Of a stretch of 64,000 bases of DNA, positions 1-11,884 are shown one piece after another. Under the pieces are notes generated by a model. It searched no databases, was not told where the DNA came from, and saw nothing but the letters and a program-made list of their open reading frames with translations. A program made the position numbers and the translations under genes. The stretch covers positions 1,099,043-1,163,042 of the forward strand of contig CAJNOP010000034.1 of NCBI GenBank assembly GCA_905250075.1, in the 5' to 3' direction. Position 1 is the stretch's first letter. Every line of letters begins with the position of its first letter. The stretch is from Rotaria sp. Silwood1 (taxonomy: Eukaryota > Rotifera > Eurotatoria > Philodinida > Philodinidae).

Positions 1-140
1 TTTGTGAGATTAAAAACTAACATTTTATTTCTAGAAATCATAGTTATGCATTATGAAACACAAAAATAGTCATTACTCCATGTTACATATAATTAGCAGT
101 ATCTTGGCTGTGTCTTAATAGTAACAATGCGTAACTCGTT

Positions 141-1094
141 TTAGTTCGGATAGTATAGATATCGTATTAAAATATTAATCATCTGTATGAAGTTTTGACG
201 AAATGCTTGTGACACGATCATATTACAGTAAAAACTCATACAGATTGGTATATAACTAAGAATCACAGATATAACTGAGAGAAATGTTTCGAGTGCCAAT
301 TGTTCTAAATTTTTCTTTTGATATTGACTATTTGTTGAGTAAACAAGAAGAATTGGTTGTATCGATGAAAATAGAACATATATGAAAATTTCAATAAGCA
401 GCATCAAAGCAAATTGACGATCTTTCGATTGAATATTAGAGTTTACAGCAGTAACTGGATAAATTCTCACACGATGTATGTTTCTTAATGTCATGAAAGC
501 AAAAACAGTTAGAAGGAAGGGCGGTGCTAGACCACTGACAATAATGGAATAATAAGAGATAAAAAGTGAATAATTACCAGAATCATAATAACAATAACTA
601 TAGCCAAGTGGACTGAATTGTATATTTACTCGAAAAAACACATGAAGATGGAAAATAATGGTAAAAATTGTAACACCACTAATCGATCGATAAGCCCAAA
701 GACGATTACTTCGTTGTCGTATAAGAACATTAGGTGAAGTAATAAAAAATCGGTCAATTGAGGCGAAAATGAGATAGAATGATGAAAGAAGATTGAATAC
801 AAATGTTGAATAAAACCGTAAACGACAAACTGCAACATGTATTGAATCTACACTGATGCCAAATGCAAAGTATAAATAAAGGGGAAAGAAACCAAACCAA
901 AGAGAAAAAAAATTAGCGATGTTAAACGCGATGAAGTAGATTGCACATGGATTTTGTCGCATTGATCTGCGTGCAAATACAAAAATGCTCAATAAAGAAC
1001 CAATTGTACCTAATATCATCAAACAAGGTCCCATTACATGGTAGACGATCACTCGAATCTTGATATATTTTACGTACGGATCGACCATAGACAT
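141..1094 (-). CDS. Rhodopsin-like G-protein coupled receptor, bdelloid-type orphan
   Basis: The 317-residue protein has seven hydrophobic segments, roughly at residues 17-40, 50-78, 90-115, 135-155, 178-203, 230-252 and 270-295. The end of segment 3 reads ASIDRF, in the place of the DRY motif. A conserved-type Cys starts segment 3 (CRLRFY). The NPxxY region of segment 7 is altered (YIPICMSFYCN) and is followed by a short helix-8-like tail, QAFRQNF. It would act as a plasma-membrane receptor; the ligand cannot be told, and remote peptide (FMRFamide-like) receptors are the usual best matches of such proteins. ATG at 1094 is chosen because the open frame above it begins with GTG directly after a TTTTCAG acceptor-like site. 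There is no intron. Family level is fairly sure, subfamily unknown. Confidence 0.85.
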   Translation of the reverse strand: MSMVDPYVKYIKIRVIVYHVMGPCLMILGTIGSLLSIFVFARRSMRQNPCAIYFIAFNIANFFSLWFGFFPLYLYFAFGISVDSIHVAVCRLRFYSTFVFNLLSSFYLIFASIDRFFITSPNVLIRQRSNRLWAYRSISGVTIFTIIFHLHVFFRVNIQFSPLGYSYCYYDSGNYSLFISYYSIIVSGLAPPFLLTVFAFMTLRNIHRVRIYPVTAVNSNIQSKDRQFALMLLIEIFIYVLFSSIQPILLVYSTNSQYQKKNLEQLALETFLSVISVILSYIPICMSFYCNMIVSQAFRQNFIQMINILIRYLYYPN

Positions 1095-1982
1095 CACTGA
1101 AAAGATATATAAGCTGACTTGAAATGCAATGTCTGAGAATGAATAAATCTCAAAAAGAAAAAAAAAAGAATATAACTACACTAGTATATTGAGTTACTAA
1201 GGTACATGAAATAATCTTCAAAGGCAGATAGACCCAATGAATAGTTTTGACGATAAACCTTAATTAACATGTCAAAATCCTGTCAACATAATCAGAGTCA
1301 TAAATCGGATTATTCTGCAACAAAATGAAAACTAATTAAAATCTATCATTAAAATGACAAGTTTTCTTTATCAATTATAATGACATTTTAATCTGTTATA
1401 AACTATTTATAATAGATTTTTCATTTGATTATAATATATATGAAACAAACGGATTTGAATATATATGTTCATTGTCTTTTTATTATAGAATAATCGAGTT
1501 TATGATTCTGACTACAATAAATTACAAGTAACTTTCATCGAAACTCGATTGACTTGGCTCTAAAATGATCGAGTAGAGGTATGCATGTAGACGCATCTAA
1601 GCATAAGCGTACATTAAGAGAGATATTACATAAATGCAAGAGATAACTTAACATATAACAGCGACTAGCTTCACAAAACCAATAGAATCATAATATAAAA
1701 CTTGACTTTTACGTTTATAAAAAAAAAATTGATTTTGAATATGCTAAAATTGTGTAATTTAAGAATGAAAATTCTTTTTATCATATGTTGATATAGGTCG
1801 AATTCAGGACTTTTATCTATCTTATATGATTACACATAGTAGTATATTGATTTCAGAGATTTTATACTTGAAGTTTCAATAGTTTAAATAAACTAGCACA
1901 ATCTTTGTTGAATTACAATGTGAAACATGATCTAGCGTTGCCGTTACTATTCACAGAAGATATTTTATCTATTGGAACAGGA

Positions 1983-2058
1983 CGTTTTTGATATACGGTC
2001 TTTGCTCGAAAATTAACAACGTCTTGCACGATCTGTGGATGGATTGAAGAGGGGTACA
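1983..2058 (+). repeat. Dispersed repeat, copy 1
   Basis: This stretch is similar (about three quarters identical by eye) to the reverse complement of 12425-12493 inside TMEM120 intron 1. Shared blocks include GATATACGGTCTTTG, CTTGCACG and TTGAAGAGGGG. It is likely a fragment of an interspersed element. No terminal repeats or coding sense were seen. Confidence 0.6.
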
Positions 2059-4719
2059 AATTTCTACTCTATATATTTCAACAATTCTTTCAGATCGTGT
2101 TTCACAAAACATGAAATTAAAAACGATTCGGTTTTCCATCATTCATATTATACATTGTTTTCTTCATGTTTGGAATAAAACTTGTTATATATATTATATA
2201 TTGATTTATGAAGACAACATAGATATTAATAAAATTATTTACAATTAGTTATATTAGCACTATTTCTATTACAAAAATAAAAATTCAAATAATGTGATAT
2301 TAGTTTATCATAATCTTATGTTCAGACTCACTATCTAACCCTGAATAATTATTACATCACATCTTCATGTATACACAATTGAACAATCGACTGAACCTTT
2401 TAAAAATAATAGTTGTCACTTGTAAAAGCATCCCACATCAAATAGACACGCTCGTAAATGATCGTAAATCATCTTAAATTGACATGTTACATGATCCAAT
2501 ATTACAATCCTATTTCTCCGTGTGTGATACGAACAAATATGACTGTAATACTGAGCCATGAAATAAATCAAAGTACGATCGTGTATGTTGAAATATCGAG
2601 CGTATAGGTTTATTTGACAATGTATACGGCAGTTGTATTGTGCTTCCTGTGAGATTTCTTCTCAGTTATTTGTCATCCTGAGCAGTCATTTGCATCATAG
2701 TTAATATCTGACAGCTTTGTTACAAAGAGACAGACAGACACATGTGAATTTTCGTTTGTAAGCCTTATCGTTTCGGTTTAGAGAATAAATCAAATATAAT
2801 TATCGAAAAAATCCAACATGAATCGATTTTTATCTGGTTTTGTCACCTACATTGTCGGTTTTTTTTAAATAAAAGTTAATGCTTAAGTTATTCTAATAAT
2901 TACTTTGGCTAATCGTCACACTTCAAAGCAAGAAAATCTATGATATATGGTGCCATAATACAAATACCTAAAGATACTGGTCGATATTGTGAGCTAAAAC
3001 GGACTTCTTTGTGTCTTTAGTGCTACGATCATAAATTGACAAATATTAAAGAACGTTTGAAATGAAAAATCTGCATACAATTATTACTTCTTGTTTATCG
3101 CTACACGAACAACAAAATGAAGATTGTAAAAAACAAATTAATCAGTTGAATATCTTCTCAAGATTGCGAAAAATATCTTTTTAACGAGAAATAGTTCAGA
3201 TCAAAGAAAATCAAGTGAACAAGAAAAAACTCAAATGAACATCGAAGATTGTATCACATATTCTTTAAAGAATACAACCAGTCATTTGATATTGCCAATG
3301 TTCATATTTGAAAGTCATGAAAAAATATATAATAAAATGAAAATAGACTCAATGTTTTCTATTGATGATTAATATTTTTTTGAAAAATTTTTTTCTCACC
3401 TCAAGCAATATTCACAATGAACAGAGATTTTCGAAAATGTCTGATGTCTCTTTCTCCTTTTATATTAATATTTGTGTCAGTATATGTAACATTTTATTTT
3501 TTGTTATTCATTCATCAAATAGTACCGAATGATATTTGTCGAAAGGCTAAAATTGAAAAATACATTTTTTTTTTCAATTTGATTCTATTTCTTATATTTG
3601 TAATTACCAGTAGATTGCTTTCATAGTGTTTATAAGAGATTGGTATGTTTGAAACTCATACAAAAGATGAGCAGTTGTTGAACCATACAAAGTTATACTA
3701 TATAGATCCAGTAGATCTGTATGTTAAGGTATTACGCAGATAGTTTACTCGTGTGGGTAATGATAAGCAAAAGGTCATGAAAAAAAAAAGATTAATCAAA
3801 CGAAAGATTGCTAGTGATACCAATACAAAACATTTACTTGAGTCTATTTAGATCGGTAGACAGGAAACACTTGAAAAAACCCACAGTTCTTCCTTCGTTG
3901 TAGAAACTAAAGAGAAAACATAGAAATAATAACTAATCATTTTAACAAGATTATGCTTGATTATTTTTAACGATCAGAACGAAAGTATATATTATTGGAT
4001 CAAACCCTCAAACAACTGATGATTATGTTGCTGATAAAAATAGTTTGTACACTTTTCATCTGAAATTATTCATTTTGAATTTTATGTTCTGCATGATTTT
4101 AGATATTAAAAACATTAAATTCAACTCCTTTTGACTTCGAATTATGCTTAAGTTTTGCACGTCGTTTTTATTTTTATATTTCTTTCATATTGTTCATGCA
4201 TTCCTTCAAATTATTATCGGATATGATTCGAAAATCGGCGAACATACAAGATAAATCATGCTTGGGAACAGTAGTCATTTGGATTTGAAGATTTTGTGAG
4301 TAGAAAAAAAAACCGATTATTAATATCTTAATTATCATTAAAAGTAATCTGAATGGATAGAAAATATCTCGAACATTATATCATCGTCTCTGTTCTAATA
4401 GTTTTGAGCTTATTATTAAAATCAATACTCGATTGATATCGTATCTATTGACTGATGATCAAAACTACAACTTATTCAATCTTAATGTCATCCATAAAAT
4501 ACATTGTTAAAATAATGGAGACTGTTGTGTAATTAAGATTAGTCAAAAACTGACTCGAAACTAGGTCAACTCCGAGCAATCAGAGTAAATCGATTGTCGC
4601 TGATTATAGCTCATCAAAATTTGATTTACATGAACATAAATAAAGTAATTTTTCTTATAGTGTTTTTATTTTTATAACTATTATCTAATAGATTATCAAG
4701 AGAACTGTTCATTAGTTGA

Positions 4720-4801
4720 TCCATTATTACTCATGGCGACCTTCTGATATTATTCCGGTTGAAGAATACAATTCATATACGATTGTTTACAAAGATATTC
4801 G
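4720..4801 (+). promoter_or_regulatory. Possible 5' UTR exon of eIF3e
   Basis: A good donor (CG|GTAAGTT) follows 4801, and a TTTTGTAG acceptor lies directly before the eIF3e ATG at 5290. A 488-bp leader intron would fit. The alternative is that the acceptor receives a trans-spliced leader and this donor is chance. The left edge is arbitrary. Confidence 0.3.
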
Positions 4802-5289
4802 GTAAGTTACAAACGCCTGATTTTATATTAAATACAGTCTCAGTAATACAGTCTAATGTATACTAGAATACAGCAAAATTACGACATTTTTACCTAATTT
4901 TATATTGAGAATAGAACTACTAATACTGAACATAGAATAAAGACATAATTAGGCATAAACATCACTGATTACAGCAATTTTCGATGATCCGTAACTATTT
5001 ACCTTGATAGATGTCGCTAGTTTATGATGGAAGACAAAAGGGAACTTATATTAGCAAAGCTATGATTCTAAAAATCAATAAAGACTCGATTTGGTTTTTT
5101 TTTCTTTACTTTGATTCTATCATTCAATATAAATACGATCTTTCTTTTGAAATGATTGGATCATCTATCTGACGATTCATTATCGTGCAAAAGAACAATG
5201 AAAGCTATATGCATATTTTTCGTTTTCCATTTTTCATTAGATTTTTCATGCTTTTCTCTTTTGTACATTTATTAAATATTCTTTTGTAG

Positions 5290-8200
5290 ATGGCTGAATA
5301 TGATTTAACCGCAAAATTAGGTCGTTATTTCGATCGTCATCTCGTTTTTCCATTATTAGAATTTTTAACTGAACGAAACGTAATATAAGTTTTATTTAAT
5401 ATGTCAATCAATATATCTTATGAAAATATTTTTCTTATTAGATCTTTGATGAAAAGGAAATTCTTCAAGCTAAATATGATTTATTACAACATACAACTAT
5501 GGTTGATTTTCAACTTGATATCTATAAAAAACTGAATGCTGATGGAGAAGAACCAAAAGGTTTTTCTTTTATTTAATATAAACAAAACAAAAAATTTATA
5601 ATTTTTGTTTTATATTAGAATTAATTGAAAAACGTGAAGAAATCGTATCTCGTTTTACTGAACTTTCACAAGCTGTTCAACCATTACTTGATGCTGTTGT
5701 TACTGAAGATGCAGCTCGTCATATTGAACATCAACGGTAAAGTTTTACAAAATCTGTTGTTTTTGTTTTTTTAAATAAATTCTTTGTCTTTCATTTAGAA
5801 ACAGTGATTCAATGCTTGTATTAAACTTTTTGCAAAAGAACTTCGGTGTAAGTATTCGATGAAAAATCTTGCATATAGATAAATATTTTCTCTAAAAATA
5901 TATTGCTTTTCTTTTGCGTATACAGACGAAATAAAGAAAATTATTAAGTTTTGATTAGACTATTGGAGAATATAATCACTTAATTGAATAGAAAATTTTA
6001 TTGAGCTTGTGCGATATAAATTTTCATGTTGAAACTAATAAATCAATAGGAGGTCATTGAATCGAAAATTAATTATAGCTGAGATAATTTTAATCATTAT
6101 TTCTCGGCAAGTGTTCATGATATATTAAAAAAATAATGGTTTTGACAGATAAAAACCAACAGAAAAGAGTTAATCAAGCTTTATTTTTGACCAGCAAGTA
6201 TTTAATGATGTGTGAAGCATAACATTTCTGTAATCGTTAGTGTATAGATGTGATATTCATACTTCGGCTGCTTTTTTTTTGTGATTATAAAAATTGTATT
6301 TCATGTCACGATGATCAGAATGAGGGTAAAACAGTAGAAACTAGTTCGAACTTTGTCAGAGCGACCGACATTCAGAGATAATAGAAATATTGTTTTTTTC
6401 ATTTTCAGTAAATTCTGCAGTACGACATTTTGACCTCTATCTTTTTTTTTAAGTCTAGATGAAATCGTTTATCATAATTACGTTAATTTAAATACGATTA
6501 TCGAAATATGAGATCGCTTCGCACTGACTTTATGTAGTCCTTTGCATGTTTCTTTTTATTGGATGTATGCATCCAAAGCTATCATTTTCAGTTGCAATGA
6601 TCTGAAAAATAAAAAGTCAGAAAATACTGTTCGAAAAGTGAGAATGAAATTTATACTATTCGTTTTTCAATCTTCAACGAGACAGTTCATTTTCTTAGAG
6701 AAAATGACCTAGAGAGATAATTCTTTGTTCATTGAAGATTTCTTTTTTTTTTGTTTGTTAAACTTCAAGAATATTAGAATGTTCATAAGCGGATTTTATT
6801 AATCAATACTGCATGACTAGCTAAAAATACATAATAATTCATCTAGATAATTAAATGATAAATCCACAGCGTCCTCTAAAAATAGATTGATAGAGTTCTT
6901 GCAATAATACATTTCGCCATGTTTACATTAATATTCGTATTATACTTGGATTATTTGATTGATCAAAGCATAAATAATAAGAAATCGATCAAATCAATCA
7001 AGCAAAAGTAAATTAATTTTTCTCGCATGAAGAATAGTAACATAGGAATCTTTACACATGCTCAATGTTCTTACTAAATCATAGACATTGATAAAAATAT
7101 TGATTCAATACAAGCTAATAATTCTTTAACAAAAAAACAGGTCCATCTTTAGAAGTCAGATATATATTCAACTGTCGAACGTCGTTCGACTTCACATTAT
7201 GACAACAAGTAGTTTTCGGTAAGACTAAGAAAATCTTGAAAATATTCGACCCATACTTTACTATTATAGAGTTATGACTATTCTAATGAAACTTTTTACT
7301 TAGATCAACGCATTTTTGAATAATCCAAAACAATGACTTTTCATTCAAAATTATGTCTCTAGGTACGTTCGATAGTCCCGAAAATTTCAACAAGAACAAA
7401 TTTGTCTTTCTCGAGATATTCAATATCGAAAACTACAGCCATTTACCATAGGAGATTATAATAATCGAGTCTACTTGGAAATTGAATATCTTGAGAAAGA
7501 CATGTTTATTTTTATTAAAACTTCCAAAATCATCAAACCGGCCTACAGACATAATTTCAGCTCATAGCTCTTTCTTTTGGATTCTTCGAAAATGTCTTAT
7601 TGTAAGTAAAAGTTTCATTAAAACAGCCAGATATCTTCAATAGTAAGTCATGAAATTAAATTTTTTTTAAATATTTTCAATCTTACCGAGACCCTATTCA
7701 TAACCTTGATACGAAGTCAAATGACATCCAACAGTCAAATATGTTCCCTCGTAAGTTTAAACCCTTAATTTAGACATTGCTAGTACCTATAAAGATGACA
7801 AATAATATCACTCTTTGACTATCATGAATAGGTGACCGAGCTTATAATATTCCACAGTTGATTTTACAAATATTTTGTGAAGTTTTTTTCATAACTGGAT
7901 GTCTTAAGATAATAATGTCGTTTTAAAGCGTCTCCATATTTATTCGAAACATTGTAAATAACACGATCTAACTGATATTTGATGTGAGTAGCGAAAGGAT
8001 ATATTTAGTAAAGAACTTTACTTCAAAATAGAAAAAAGGATTACTATCTAATAAAATATCTGTTATTTCACTATTAGAAATGTGTGAGACCGAAACTTGA
8101 AGATTTATCGAGACTTACAAGTTATAGTTAAATGTTCTTTTATTTTGAGCGAATGATCTGGTAAATCATACCAATTAAAATAAATATGAACAAGAACATT

Positions 8201-10185
8201 AAAACCGTGACATTCATTAAAAAACGTTTATTTAAGATGTTTTCAGATTTGATAGAAATACATTTGAAAATAATCTCTTCTGAGTCATGATAAAAACAGA
8301 AATCAGGTCGCAAAAAAGTAGAGTCTACTAATACGAATATACCAAGACTTTGGCCGGAACGTTCTGAAAACAAGCTACTAGGACAACGATCGAAATCGAT
8401 AGTAAAAATACTTGGTCCCGTGCATCTCTATTTGCGTCTAGAATGGTTATGCACTAAGACAGATTCTGGTTTAAATTATGAAGGAATGATGTGTAATAAT
8501 ATTAATTCGAATGATAGACTCAATTATTTGAGTATCGTTCGAAATGATCATTTGATTTCCCCAAGCATTATTCTAGAGTAGATCAGGATGAAGAGAATGT
8601 CCATTCATCAGACCCTCTACCCTCAGATATCATCAACATAAGTCAAGCAATCAACCACCATAGTAAAAGAAACAAGTCATCGAATAATCAACTACATAGT
8701 TTGATTGAGAATTTACGTATAGAAGCTAACAATCAATTAAAATGTATCGGCAGTTAAACTCTTTCTACTACTAGTAGTGTATTCTTTCTCATTATTACTG
8801 TGTTTTATTAATTTTTTGTACTTTCCTGAAAAATCTCTTGAGCAACAAAGTATCCTAGGGCGCAACTATCTGACTCCGCTCTATTCTTAAGACTTGATTG
8901 TTAATTTTTATTTTTCTATCTTAGATTGAACGAAGTATGGTCGATACTCTTTATACTTTTGCTCGTTATGTTTATGATTGTGGTGATTATTCTCGAGCAG
9001 CTACAAATTTAGGTCTCTATCGTGCTCTTGTAAGTATTTTTAATAAAATTTGAAATATAATTATTCATATTAATACTTAAGGTACCAAGTACTGATAAAA
9101 ATATGATGTCATGTCTATGGGGTAAATTAGCATCGGAAATTTTAATGCAACGTTGGGATGATGCATATGATGATTTAAATCAATTAAAAGAAGCAATTGA
9201 AATAAATAATTCTCGTTCACCATTAGATTTATTACATCAACGTACATGGTTTATACATTGGTCATTATTTGTTTATTTTAATCATCCAAAAGGACGTGAT
9301 GATCTTGTTCAATTATTTCTTGGTTCAGCAACATCAACAACAAATCAAACAAATGCTTATTTAAATACATTACAAACAGCATCACCACATTTATTACGTT
9401 ATTTAGCTGCAGCTGTTATTATTAATCCAAGAAAAAAAAATGAAAGAACATTAAAAGAACTTGTCAAAGTTATTCAACAGGTTTTTAAATTTATTAAAAC
9501 AATAAAAGAAAAAAATTATTTTGTTTTTTGTCAAAATATAATTATTTTTCTATTTAGGAATCATATGCATTTCGTGATCCAATAACTGAATTTCTTGAAT
9601 GTCTTTATGTTCATTTTGATTTTGATGGTGCTCAACAAAAATTACGTGATTGTACAGCTGTACTTAATAATGATTTTTTTCTTATTGGTTGTACTGATGA
9701 GTTTATGGAAAATGCTCGTTTACTTATATTCGAAACATTTTGTCGTATTCATCATTGTATTACAATTGAGTAATGTTATTTGTACATATAATCATTTAAT
9801 TAATAATGAAATTTTCTTTTTTGTTTTTTAGTATGTTAGCAGAAAAATTAAATATGGGTACAGAAGAAGCTGAACGTTGGATTGTTAATTTAATACGTAA
9901 TGCAAGTTTAGATGCAAAAATTGATTCACAAAAAGGCATTGTTGTTATGGGTTCACAAGCTTTATCACCATATCAATTAATTATTGAAAAAACAAAGAAT
10001 TTATTTAATAGAACACAATTATTAGCACAAAATAGTGAAAAAAAACGAGATACAAATGTAAATTTGAAAAAAAAAATTTTTTTGTAAAACTTAAATTTTT
10101 ATTTCATTAACTTTAGGCTAATTGGAGTAATTATCAAACACAACAGTCACAAACATATAATGGAATTATTCCAGTAATTGATTGA
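5290..10185 (+). CDS. EIF3E: Eukaryotic translation initiation factor 3 subunit E (INT6)
   Basis: Nine exons: 5290-5379, 5442-5559, 5619-5736, 5799-5847, 8925-9029, 9082-9480, 9558-9769, 9832-10057 and 10117-10185. They join in phase into 461 residues; vertebrate eIF3e has about 445. The start MAEYDLT, the block [12 protein letters not shown], and [40 protein letters not shown] and [14 protein letters not shown] are family hallmarks, the last lying in the C-terminal PCI domain. eIF3e is a PCI subunit of the eIF3 complex that helps recruit mRNA to the 40S ribosome in the cytoplasm. All introns are 52-77 bp except intron 4 (5848-8924, 3.08 kb), which contains a foldback element. The ATG directly follows an acceptor-like TTTTGTAG. 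Confidence 0.96.
5848..8924 (+). other. Oversized intron 4 of eIF3e
   Basis: Donor GTAAGT and acceptor TATCTTAG bound a 3.08 kb phase-0 intron in a gene whose other introns are under 80 bp. It contains the foldback repeat at about 7157-7748. A 77-codon minus-strand frame at 8140-8373, with a hydrophobic C-terminus, is not convincing as a gene. The rest is AT-rich and unassigned. Confidence 0.8.
7157..7748. mobile_element. Diverged foldback (long inverted repeat) element in eIF3e intron 4
   Basis: The left arm, about 7157-7424, aligns with the reverse complement of about 7481-7748 over the whole length at roughly 70% identity. Shared blocks include AATTATGTCT, GTCTTTCTC(G/A)AGATATTCAAT, AATGAAACTTTT and CGGTAAGA. 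The spacer is about 55 bp. This is the shape of an old MITE or foldback element, or a single-unit palindromic insertion. No transposase is present and the target duplication is not readable. Confidence 0.75.
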
Positions 10186-11884
10186 GTATTAGAGTTATTG
10201 TTATTAATATCAGGAAATATCAAAGAATTTTATTTATAAAATATCGCTTATAAAAATAAAAACAAAAAAGAAAAGAAGAAAGAAGGAATGATAAAAAGAA
10301 TTTATGTTTAATTTTTCTTTTTAATTATTTCAAAAATTTTTTTTTTTAAACATATGTCAAGATAATTTGTGACAGAAATATTTTCTTCATGATACAATCC
10401 AGTAATGTTAGCCTGAGGTCTGATCTCTCATAAATGATATCAATTTTTGCTTTGACACCTCGTTTTTTTTTCAAATCAAGTAGAAAAGCATCTATCTGTT
10501 TTTGATAACATATGCCAGAATTCTTAAAGGAGCTTCATTTTAGTCAATAGCTTTTCTTTTCTGCTCGAAAGATCATGTAAAGCTGCAGGACATGACAGAG
10601 CCTGCTTTTTTAATTAAGCTTTCTTTATAATTAGAGCACTATTTTTGGAGACATGGAACTTTTCTTTCCTTAAACAAAAAGAATTAGAAAAAAAGTTCTG
10701 TCATGTGATGCATCGTGACATGCTCTTGCAAACAAAAAAAACATCTATAGAATGGAGGTCTGCAGAGAATATGGAGTTACTCAGTTAGCTATTTTTAACT
10801 CTTGTTAGTTAAGTATCTACTGAAAACATCATAATATAGGGCTGAAAATTGCATGCGGTTTAAATGTTATCTCTACAGACTTTTTTGGTTCCATTTCCTC
10901 ACTATTCTCAAATAAAACTAGACGTAATTTTTGTAATCCTTTACTTAAAGAGAGCACGAAATTCTTATCATCAACGATAGTTTTTGCTTTGTCTGAGATA
11001 CTTTCAAACAGACTAGAATGGTCAAACATTAGCACTAGAAATTTAAGTCTCTATGTTCATTTCGAATTAATTTTTTGGGCCTTTCAAAGATTACTATATG
11101 ACTGTAGAAAAAAAACTAAGATGAATCCTTTATGCTCACATTCAGAAACAGCACAAAACTTTGTTTCTAACGGATAGCTTTTGTATTTATCGAATACATT
11201 GAAAAGATTCTCAAAATAAACATACATGTAGCTTCAAAACTTTCGATCCATGCATTATTTCAGACTTCGAGCTGAATATAAATTGGATTTGAAAGTAAAG
11301 CTGGATTCATGAACTAGATCCAAAATTCAATCGGCAAGAATCCTCAACTCCTTAATCAATAGAGTTTCTATGCTCTTGAAAAATTATTTATGCTTTCTAT
11401 AAATGCGTTGTAATTATCTTGTTCATTTCTATCTTTATTCGAATCATATTTTATGATATAATCAAACTATTTGATACTTTCAATGTAATTCATATTTGAG
11501 TAAAATGAAAATCGAACAAATATTTCTTTTAGATGACTGTTCATAATAACATCTTGAGTACAAAAACTTTCTTTGTTGAATTTCATTTATAAATATATTA
11601 AAACTCATTATTTATTTCATTTTATTACATTTCCAAAGAAAAATTATTACAACAAGAACACATTATTAATCATCACTATAAATTGAAAACAATCTTAAGA
11701 AAGATTTTTTTTCCTGTAATGTTATTTTATAGAATTTACTCATAAATTCTTCGAAATAATTCCTTCATTTTCTTCCTAAAAATGAATAAGTTAAATTAGA
11801 ACAAATATATATTATTTATAGTTGAATTCTATTTCTCTTTCTGACTTTTTAGATGTTAAATTTAGATTTTTAAAAAGAAAAATT
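10186..11884. other. Intergenic region between eIF3e and TMEM120
   Basis: AATAAA-like signals follow the eIF3e stop (about 10250-10265). Short overlapping frames on both strands at 10829-11177 have no recognisable content. T-rich acceptor-like sites (ATTTATAG near 11820, GACTTTTTAG near 11852) precede the TMEM120 ATG. Nothing else is supported. Confidence 0.6.

Larger units (their letters stand above)
1095..5289. other. Gene-poor intergenic region between the GPCR and eIF3e
   Basis: I see no supported gene in this AT-rich 4.2 kb. A 69-codon plus-strand frame at 3417-3626 encodes two hydrophobic stretches but has no homology I recognise. A dispersed repeat lies at 1983-2058. The last part probably holds the 5' leader of eIF3e. 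Confidence 0.6.

Noticed and set aside
3417..3626. 69-codon plus-strand frame with two hydrophobic stretches
   Set aside because: No homology, AT-driven hydrophobic composition, no splice or start context.
8140..8373. 77-codon minus frame inside eIF3e intron 4 with a hydrophobic C-terminus
   Set aside because: Isolated, no recognisable family, no upstream exon; AT-rich frames commonly look membrane-like.
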